Assembly: GCA_021823905.1 (NCBI GenBank)
Contig: JAKALX010000010.1
Coordinates: forward strand, 1 to 20,383
DNA from: Chloroflexota bacterium
GTDB taxonomy: Bacteria; Chloroflexota; Dehalococcoidia; Tepidiformales; Tepidiformaceae
DNA length: 20,383 nucleotides
Reading direction: 5' to 3'
The notes beneath the pieces are model-generated. The model saw only the letters and a list, made by a program, of their open reading frames with translations. It had not been told where the DNA came from and did no database searches. The position numbers and the translations under genes are program-made. Positions 14,997-20,383 of this stretch are shown piece after piece (within the stretch, counting starts at the first letter, position 1; every line of letters begins with the position of its first letter).

Positions 14997-15796
14997 TAAG
15001 CGGGTTGAAGCGGCTCCAACCCGCCTGGGTGCGTCGCCGGCTTGGTCTCTGGCGCGCACGCCGACAGGCGTTCCCCCAGGAAGTCTCGGTAGAGCTTCCC
15101 GCTGGGAAGCCGTGCCTCTTCGATGTTGCCGGCCCGGTCGAACGCGAGCGTGTCTTGGGGTATGGGGCCGAGAAGGCCTTTCTCCGGAGTTTCTTGGCTG
15201 AGGTAAGCCCTGGAGATGTCGTCTTCGACATCGGGTCCTGCGTCGGGCTCTTTGCTCTGCCTGCGGCTCAAAAGGGTGGGCGGGTCGTTGCGTTTGAGCC
15301 CGACCCTGGTTTTCGGGCCGCTCTTGTCCGAAATGTCAAGATCAACAGACTCGAGCGGCTAATCACGATCAAGGCATGGGCCGTCACCGACAAACCTGGT
15401 AGGGCGACCCTGTTCACCGATGGTCGCGAGGGGAATTCCCCGAGCCTGGCACGATTGTGGGAGCGCCAGGCCGTCGAGGTCGAGACAATGTCCGTGGACG
15501 ATGCGATTGCACGCGCGGAAGTCCCCTCGCCAGACCTGGTGAAGATGGACATCGAAGGCGCCGAGATCCTTGCCCTGCATGGGATGGCGGCTTTGCTGGC
15601 ATCTCCCGGGGCCCCAAGGTGCCTTTTCGTCGAGCTACATCCCGCGTTCTTATCGGGTTTTGGGTCGAATGTGGACGAGTGCGTGGCGTGGATCCAGTCG
15701 GCTGGCTATGTCGTACATTCCCACCGGGTGCGTGCCAGCCAGGTCCATTGCACATTCAAGCGCCGGTCGCATGTGGCGCCGATCGCGGTGAGCTAG
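14993..15796 (+). CDS. FkbM-family methyltransferase
   Basis: A SAM-dependent methyltransferase of the FkbM type, 267 aa. The SAM-binding motif I is VVFDIGSCVGLFAL (Asp79, Gly81), followed by VVAFEPDPGF, LVRNVKINRL and the later KMDIEGAE (Asp186), all characteristic of FkbM. The family usually O-methylates sugars or natural products. The start is GTG 14993, coupled to the wzt stop by a GTGA overlap, so the enzyme is probably made together with the exporter ATPase. A methyl cap on the non-reducing end, read by the Wzt C-terminal domain, would fit the established O8/O9a-type logic but is inference. It could instead methylate an internal residue. Confidence 0.92.
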   Translation: MISGLKRLQPAWVRRRLGLWRARRQAFPQEVSVELPAGKPCLFDVAGPVERERVLGYGAEKAFLRSFLAEVSPGDVVFDIGSCVGLFALPAAQKGGRVVAFEPDPGFRAALVRNVKINRLERLITIKAWAVTDKPGRATLFTDGREGNSPSLARLWERQAVEVETMSVDDAIARAEVPSPDLVKMDIEGAEILALHGMAALLASPGAPRCLFVELHPAFLSGFGSNVDECVAWIQSAGYVVHSHRVRASQVHCTFKRRSHVAPIAVS

Positions 15797-15806
15797 CGGG
15801 GGAGCC

Positions 15807-16814
15807 ATGTCGTCCGAAGAGCCCAAGACCGCCCGCCTGCCCAGGTGCTCGATCGTCATCCGGTGCTACAACGAGGAGAACCACATCGGGCGGCTTCTCG
15901 AAGGGGTCATGCACCAGACTGTCCGTGACCCCGGGATCATCGTCGTGGATTCGGGCTCCACGGACGGAACTCTGGATATAGTGGCCCGTTATCCGGCGCA
16001 AGTCATCCACGTGACGCCACAGGAATTCTCTTTCGGTAGAGCGCTCAACCGGGGATGTACGGCGACATCAGCGGAGTTCGTTGTCGTCGCTAGCGCCCAC
16101 GTGTATCCCATCTACAAGGATTGGCTGGAGCGGCTCCTAGCCCCATTCAAGGACGAACGCGTCGCGCTCGTCTACGGCAAGCAGCGTGGGGACGAGCGGA
16201 CGAAATACTCGGAGCGACAAGTCTTTGCTACGTGGTTCGGTGACCACCCCAACCCCAGCCAGAAGCACCCGTTCTGCAACAACGCCAACGCCGCCATTCG
16301 CCGCACGGTGTGGGGACGCCAGCCCTACGATGAGTCCCTGACGGGACTCGAAGACATCGCCTGGGGCAGGGCGGCAATGGGGCTTGGATACAGAATCGTC
16401 TACGAACCTGCCGCAGAGGTCGTGCACGTGCACGAGGAGACCGCGGCCCGTCTGTACAACCGCTATCGCCGCGAGGCGATCGCCCTCAAGGGTATCTTCC
16501 CCGAGGAGCGGTTCAATCTGTGGGATCTCCTGCGCTTGTTCGTCGGCAACGTCGCGAGCGACCTCTACCACGCGACCGGTGATGGCGTCCTGATGCGGAG
16601 CGCCGGCAGTGTCCTCATGTTCCGCCTGATGCAGTTCTGGGGGACGTACCGCGGCTTCGCTCGCCGTCGTCCGGTTACGAGTGGCCTCAGGCAGACGTTC
16701 TACTATCCGCGCCTGAGAGCCCGAACCATACCTGATTCTGAACAGTCCCGTGCGCAGCACCGCATCGAGTACGAAGACTCACACAGAGCCAAGGGCCGTA
16801 ACGGCGGGGGCTGA
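15807..16814 (+). CDS. Glycosyltransferase, GT2 family (rhamnosyltransferase-like)
   Basis: A GT-A glycosyltransferase, 335 aa. Motifs: CSIVIRCYNEENHIGRLLEG, IIVVDSGSTDGT (Asp48), FSFGRALNRGC, then VVASAHVYPIYKDWLERLL. The last has SAH in place of the classic DxD, as in the group often annotated as rhamnosyltransferases. CNNANAAIRRTVWG and GLEDIAWGRAAMGLGY (the E-D-x-x-W catalytic-base region) follow. The start is ATG 15807 with GGGGGAG directly upstream and only 10 bases after the methyltransferase stop, so it is co-transcribed. The C-terminal 90 residues are basic with a possible amphipathic helix. A 70-base gap separates it from the next cassette. Confidence 0.9.
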   Translation: MSSEEPKTARLPRCSIVIRCYNEENHIGRLLEGVMHQTVRDPGIIVVDSGSTDGTLDIVARYPAQVIHVTPQEFSFGRALNRGCTATSAEFVVVASAHVYPIYKDWLERLLAPFKDERVALVYGKQRGDERTKYSERQVFATWFGDHPNPSQKHPFCNNANAAIRRTVWGRQPYDESLTGLEDIAWGRAAMGLGYRIVYEPAAEVVHVHEETAARLYNRYRREAIALKGIFPEERFNLWDLLRLFVGNVASDLYHATGDGVLMRSAGSVLMFRLMQFWGTYRGFARRRPVTSGLRQTFYYPRLRARTIPDSEQSRAQHRIEYEDSHRAKGRNGGG

Positions 16815-16884
16815 TCGCAGCAAGGGGGCGGCCGCTTTCCAACGGAGTTTGCTATCCTTCGGCCGTCACATGCGGAGGTGATCG

Positions 16885-17571
16885 GTGTCCGCACGACTTG
16901 TGGCGCTTCTCCCGATGCGGCACGAGAGCGAGAGGGTGCCCGGGAAGAACTACCGGCCCTTCGCCGGGAGACCCCTGTTCCACTGGGTGCTCCGCTCGCT
17001 CCTCGAGTGCCGGTCGATCGAAGAGGTCGTCATCGACACCGACAGCCCGGAGATCATGACCGGGACGGCGGAGCGGTTTCCCCGGGTTCGGCTCGTCGAA
17101 CGGCCGGCCCATCTGCGCGGTGGCGACGTACCGATGAACGAAATCCTGGTCCACGACGCGGCGGTCATCGATGCCGAGTTCTTCCTCCAGACGCACAGCA
17201 CCAACCCGCTGCTCGAGCCGGAGACGATTGCCGCCGCGGTCGCGTGCTTTTTGGGCGGCCTCCCGACGCACGACTCACTCTTTTCCGTGAGCCGGGTTCA
17301 GAAGCGCCTGTGGGACGCCGACACGCGGCCGCTCAACCACGATCCTTCGGTCCTCCTGCGTACGCAGGACCTTCGCCCGGTCTTCGAGGAGAACTCGTGT
17401 CTGTACGTTTTCAGCCGGGAGGGCCTGCTCGCCCGCCGAAACCGCATCGGGTCACGTCCTCGGATGTTCGAGATGGACCGCCTCGAGGCGTGGGACATCG
17501 ACGACGAACTCGATTTTCGCGTGGCCGAGATCCTCTTCCAGCAGCGAACGAGAGGCAGGACTGTGCCGTGA
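16885..17571 (+). CDS. NeuA-type CMP-sugar cytidylyltransferase
   Basis: A cytidylyltransferase of the acylneuraminate (NeuA/KdsB-like) family, 228 aa. The family couples CTP to an acidic sugar, giving a CMP-sugar and pyrophosphate. The CTP-binding loop is LLPMRHESERVPGKN (Arg12, Arg17, Lys21), followed by FAGRPLFHWVLRSLLE. FLQTHSTNPLLEPETI takes the place of the family's LQPTSPLR segment, and WDIDDELDFRVAE is the C-terminal metal/sugar-binding signature. The start is GTG 16885 with GGAGG at 16874-16878, six bases away. The gene begins a coupled cassette and overlaps the next start by GTGA. No NeuB or NeuC homologue is in the window, so its acidic sugar substrate is unknown and need not be sialic acid. 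Confidence 0.88.
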   Translation: MSARLVALLPMRHESERVPGKNYRPFAGRPLFHWVLRSLLECRSIEEVVIDTDSPEIMTGTAERFPRVRLVERPAHLRGGDVPMNEILVHDAAVIDAEFFLQTHSTNPLLEPETIAAAVACFLGGLPTHDSLFSVSRVQKRLWDADTRPLNHDPSVLLRTQDLRPVFEENSCLYVFSREGLLARRNRIGSRPRMFEMDRLEAWDIDDELDFRVAEILFQQRTRGRTVP

Positions 17572-18512
17572 GATGGAAGGTCCTCGTGTCGGCCCCATAC
17601 CTGCAGCCGGTTCTCGACCAGTTCCGGCCTACCTTGGTCGCACACGGTATCGATCTGGTTGTGCCACCGGTGCGGGAACGCCTCGGCGAGGATGAACTCC
17701 TCAATCTGGTCGGGGATATTGACGGCGCAATCTGCGGGGACGACCAATTCACCGAGAGGGTGCTGGCCGCGGCGCCTCGGCTCAAGGTGATCGCGAAGTG
17801 GGGCACCGGCATCGATTCGATCGACTCGGAGGCCTGCAAGCTGCAGGGCATCGCCGTCCGCAACACGCCCGGCGCGTTCAGCGAGGCGGTCGCCGACACG
17901 GTGATGGGCTACGTTCTGGCGTTTGCCCGGCGCCAGCCCGAGATGAATAGCACGATGCACGCGGGGTCGTGGACCAAACTACCCGGCGTCACGCTGCGCG
18001 AGGCCACGCTAGGTGTGATCGGCGTCGGCAACTGCGGTAAGGCGATCGTGCGCCGCGCGGTCGCGTTCGGCATGCGGATCCTCGGGAGCGACCTGTTGCC
18101 GATGCCGGCGGATTTCCTCGCTGCAAGCAATATCACGATGGTGTCGAAGGAAGACCTTCTGAAGCAGGCGGATTTTGTGAGCGTCAACTGCGATCTCAAC
18201 CCCACGAGTTTTCACCTGATCGGAGAAGACTCATTCCGCCTCATGAAGCCGACGGCAGTTGTGATCAACACGGCTCGCGGGCCCATTATTGACGAGCCGA
18301 AGCTGATCGCAGCGTTGCGAAACGGCCGCATTGCCGGTGCCGCCCTCGACGTGTTCGAGATGGAGCCGTTGCCTCCGGGTAGTCCCCTTCTCGCGATGGC
18401 CAACGTTTTGCTGGCCCCACATAACGCCAACAGCAGCCCATCGGCGTGGAACGCCGTGCACGAACGGACCGTCAACAGCCTGATCGAGGAGCTGGAGGCG
18501 AGGGAACGATGA
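17568..18512 (+). CDS. D-isomer 2-hydroxyacid dehydrogenase (SerA-like)
   Basis: An NAD(P)-dependent D-2-hydroxyacid dehydrogenase, 314 aa. The family interconverts a 2-keto acid and a D-2-hydroxy acid. The Rossmann motif is GVIGVGNCGKAI (Gly152, Gly154, Gly157). The catalytic triad is in place: Arg237 (NTARGPIID), Glu264 (DVFEMEPL) and His285 (LLAPHNANSS). KWGTGIDSID is the usual substrate loop. The start is GTG 17568, overlapping the cytidylyltransferase stop as GTGA; a longer open frame from 16878 is a shadow over that gene. Serine synthesis is unlikely here given the context. I infer that it modifies the precursor of the CMP-activated sugar, but its real substrate cannot be read from sequence. 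Confidence 0.9.
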   Translation: MRWKVLVSAPYLQPVLDQFRPTLVAHGIDLVVPPVRERLGEDELLNLVGDIDGAICGDDQFTERVLAAAPRLKVIAKWGTGIDSIDSEACKLQGIAVRNTPGAFSEAVADTVMGYVLAFARRQPEMNSTMHAGSWTKLPGVTLREATLGVIGVGNCGKAIVRRAVAFGMRILGSDLLPMPADFLAASNITMVSKEDLLKQADFVSVNCDLNPTSFHLIGEDSFRLMKPTAVVINTARGPIIDEPKLIAALRNGRIAGAALDVFEMEPLPPGSPLLAMANVLLAPHNANSSPSAWNAVHERTVNSLIEELEARER

Positions 18513-19255
18513 GCGCAGTCGTCGTGGTGACAGGGTCGACCGGAGGCATCGGCTCCGCGACCGCTGGCGTGTTTGCCGGGGCCGGGTGGACTGTCATTGG
18601 CGTAGACCGACGTGACGGCGAGCGTAGGGGGATTCAACACTTCTTCCGCGCCGATCTGGCCGACGAGAAGGCGTCGCTGAAGACCTTTGCGGCGATCGGC
18701 GAGGCAACCGGGCGCATTGATGCCCTGGTCAACAATGCAGCGATCCAGATGTGCAAGCCGATCATCGACACGACGGTAGCGGAGTGGGACGAAGTGATGA
18801 GCGCGAACGTGCGCTCGGTCTACCTTGCCGTCCGGCACGCCTACCCTATCATGCGCGCCGGCGGTGGCGCGATCGTCAATGTCAGCTCCGTCCACGCCGT
18901 GGCGACCTCGACCAACATCGCGGCCTACGCGGCCAGCAAGGGCGCGGTGCTCGCCCTAACCCGTGCCCTCGCCGTCGAGCTGGCACCCGATCGAATCCGG
19001 GTCAACGCGGTCCTTCCCGGGGCGGTCGACACGCCGATGTTGCGGGGCGGGCTGGGACGTGGAAACGCCGGTGACGTTGGCGAGGACGATCTCGTGGTCC
19101 GGCTCGGTGAGCGGCATCCTCTCGGACGAGTCGGCCAACCTCGGGAGGTCGCCGAGGCAATCCTCTTCCTGTGTGATGTGGCCCGCTCCTCGTTCCTGAC
19201 GGGTCATGCCTTGGTCGTCGACGGCGGCGCCCTGGCGAGGCTGAGCACGGAATGA
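18509..19255 (+). CDS. Short-chain dehydrogenase/reductase
   Basis: A classical SDR oxidoreductase, 248 aa, acting on a hydroxyl/keto pair with NAD(P)H. It shows the cofactor motif TGSTGGIG (8-15), the NNAA stretch (in place of NNAG), and the catalytic Ser127, Tyr140 and Lys144 (SSVHA, then YAASK). Conserved VLPGAVDTPM and the C-terminal FLTGHALVVDGG are also present. The start is ATG 18509, coupled to the previous stop by ATGA; the longer open frame from 18446 is not needed. It probably reduces or oxidises the sugar or keto-acid intermediate of this cassette. Substrate and direction are unknown. Confidence 0.93.
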   Translation: MSAVVVVTGSTGGIGSATAGVFAGAGWTVIGVDRRDGERRGIQHFFRADLADEKASLKTFAAIGEATGRIDALVNNAAIQMCKPIIDTTVAEWDEVMSANVRSVYLAVRHAYPIMRAGGGAIVNVSSVHAVATSTNIAAYAASKGAVLALTRALAVELAPDRIRVNAVLPGAVDTPMLRGGLGRGNAGDVGEDDLVVRLGERHPLGRVGQPREVAEAILFLCDVARSSFLTGHALVVDGGALARLSTE

Positions 19256-20067
19256 GCGGTCTGCGCCATGCGCTGCGTTCTCGGCTTCCCGAGCCGTTTC
19301 TCCCGGTTTTGCGCACGATTTGGGGTGTGGGGAAACGCGTGCCAGCGCGGCTGGCTTGGGAAGTCACCCCCGCGCGGTGGCGCAACGCGCGCCGCATAGG
19401 GCAGTTCCGAGGGAGGCACCAGGGCGAACGCTGTTTCATCATTGGGAACGGCCCGAGTCTAGCCGGGATGGATCTTTCGCAACTTCGGCATGAGGTAACG
19501 TTCGGCTTGAACAGGATCTATCTACTGTTCCCGCAGATGGGGTTTCCCACCACCTATTTTGTCGCAGTAAATGAGCTGGTGGTGCGGCAATTCCGCGACG
19601 AGATTTGTAGCTTGCCGATGCCGAAGTTCGTGAGTTGGTTTGCTCGTGACGTCGTACCGGATTGCCCCGACGTCGTGTTCGTCCGTGATCCGAAAGATGA
19701 CACGTTTCGGTTCACTAGGCGTCCGGGCTTGTGGGTGTGGGAGTGTTCTACGGTCACTTATGTTGCCCTCCAACTCGCCTTCTATATGGGGTTCCGGCAG
19801 GTGATTCTGGTCGGGGTAGACCACAGGTTCAATACGCCTGGGACCCCTCACGAGACCGTTGTTTCTCGGTCGTGCGACTCGAATCACTTCGACCCCAATT
19901 ACTTCGGCCCGGGGGTTCGCTGGCAACTCCCCGACCTTAGGTCCTCGGAGCGAGCCTATAGGCTGGCATTGGAGACTTACGTCAAGGCAGGTCGTCAGGT
20001 CTGGGATGCTACGGTGGGTGGTGCCCTGGAGGTGTTTCCGAAAGTGCCCTTTGAAAGTCTGTTCTAA
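19252..20067 (+). CDS. DUF115/MptE-like protein, candidate glycosyltransferase
   Basis: A 271-aa protein with the hallmarks of the DUF115 (MptE-like/Maf-related) superfamily: CFIIGNGPSLAGMDLSQLR (GNGPSL at 65-70), VTFGLNRIYLLF, and VILVGVDHRF (Asp190, His191) near the end of the core. Related groups include Maf glycosyltransferases, which add nonulosonic acids to flagellin, and the GNGPSL loop is also seen in GT42 sialyltransferases. It is coupled to the SDR stop by ATGA and lies three genes after a CMP-sugar synthetase. I infer that it uses the CMP-activated sugar made by its neighbours. The alternative is a pterin-type pyrophosphokinase activity, which fits the context poorly. The first 45 residues are basic and may bind the membrane. 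Confidence 0.8.
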   Translation: MSGLRHALRSRLPEPFLPVLRTIWGVGKRVPARLAWEVTPARWRNARRIGQFRGRHQGERCFIIGNGPSLAGMDLSQLRHEVTFGLNRIYLLFPQMGFPTTYFVAVNELVVRQFRDEICSLPMPKFVSWFARDVVPDCPDVVFVRDPKDDTFRFTRRPGLWVWECSTVTYVALQLAFYMGFRQVILVGVDHRFNTPGTPHETVVSRSCDSNHFDPNYFGPGVRWQLPDLRSSERAYRLALETYVKAGRQVWDATVGGALEVFPKVPFESLF

Positions 20068-20383
20068 TGTCCTGGAACAGTGAATGTGGAAAGGCGGTCT
20101 GGAGTCCGTGAGTTGGGTCGAAGCACCGCTATGTGATCGGTCTGGGTGTTTCATGGCGGTGGCGAATGCGGGACGAGAGTTTGCGCGGCGGGTTGGTAAC
20201 CGACCTGTGGATACCGCCGGCAATCGTGTCGCGTGCGATCTTGGGAATCCAGAGGTAGATGTGATTGAGCCGCGAGGTGGGCTCGCGGAGTACGACGACA
20301 TGGAGGGTCTCGCCCGGAGGGGGCAAAGCGTGGATGGAACCATGCTGAAGGCGCCGCTCGCCCGTAAGTCCTCGCCCTACCCC
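20068..20383. other. Right flank, unresolved, possible minus-strand partial gene
   Basis: After the last gene there are 316 bases without a clear + strand gene. On the minus strand one frame is open from the right window edge down to a stop at 20129-20131. It contains ordered-looking segments, TLHVVVLREPTSRLNHIYLW and IPKIARDTIAGGI. It may be the C-terminus of a gene entering from the right, or chance in GC-rich DNA. I recognise no family. A weak 6-bp hairpin (20059-20064 with 20075-20080) surrounds the last stop codon but has no T-run. Confidence 0.35.

Noticed and set aside
16878..18512. 544-codon + frame that appears to fuse two genes
   Set aside because: Its first 230 codons are an off-frame reading of the cytidylyltransferase. 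Only the part from GTG 17568 is the dehydrogenase, so it is not a fusion protein.
20059..20080. CTGTTC/GAACAG hairpin as a terminator for the last gene
   Set aside because: The stem is only 6 bp, contains the stop codon in its loop and has no T-run.
1..20383. CRISPR array, tRNA or rRNA
   Set aside because: No regularly spaced direct repeats and no tRNA- or rRNA-like conserved stretches were seen on either strand.

Overview
The window is a GC-rich surface-polysaccharide biosynthesis and export locus. All 15 genes I accept lie on the + strand, and degraded insertion-sequence debris sits at the left edge. Frequent GTG starts, 4-base start/stop overlaps and an ABC-type (Wzm/Wzt) polysaccharide exporter suggest a GC-rich, probably Gram-negative bacterium making an O-antigen or similar glycan. 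The sequence alone does not let me name a phylum.

Left edge (1-1927): a dead transposase relic. An IS1182-like transposase, broken by frameshifts and one in-frame TGA, runs without a frame change into the C-terminus of an unrelated IS256-like transposase. About 320 bases with no recognisable gene follow.

Block 1 (1928-12096) is the glycan assembly block. It holds three GT4 glycosyltransferases (1928, 4906, 7608), two GT2 glycosyltransferases (6772, 9997), an asparagine-synthase-type amidotransferase (3030), a WcaF-like acetyltransferase (6215), a WecA/TagO-type lipid-linked sugar-phosphate transferase (8836) and an unrecognised, possibly glycosyltransferase-like protein (11173). Many of these genes overlap or nearly touch. 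The gene at 7608 appears to use a CTG start.

A gap of about 740 bases (12097-12839) holds inverted repeats and possible coding debris but no gene I can defend.

Block 2 (12840-16814) is export and finishing: wzm (permease), wzt (ATPase with a C-terminal glycan-recognition-type domain), an FkbM methyltransferase coupled to wzt, and a third GT2. No Wzx flippase or Wzy polymerase is present, as expected for an ABC-exported glycan.

Block 3 (16885-20067) is a tightly coupled four-gene cassette: a NeuA-type cytidylyltransferase, a D-2-hydroxyacid dehydrogenase, an SDR oxidoreductase and a DUF115/MptE-like protein. No sialic-acid-type synthase (NeuB) is present. I infer a pathway that makes and transfers an unidentified CMP-activated acidic sugar. 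This is the most interesting part of the window.

Working model: the WecA-like enzyme starts the chain on undecaprenyl phosphate, and the glycosyltransferases extend it. The acetyltransferase, amidotransferase and methyltransferase decorate it, Wzm/Wzt export it, and the last cassette supplies a special residue.
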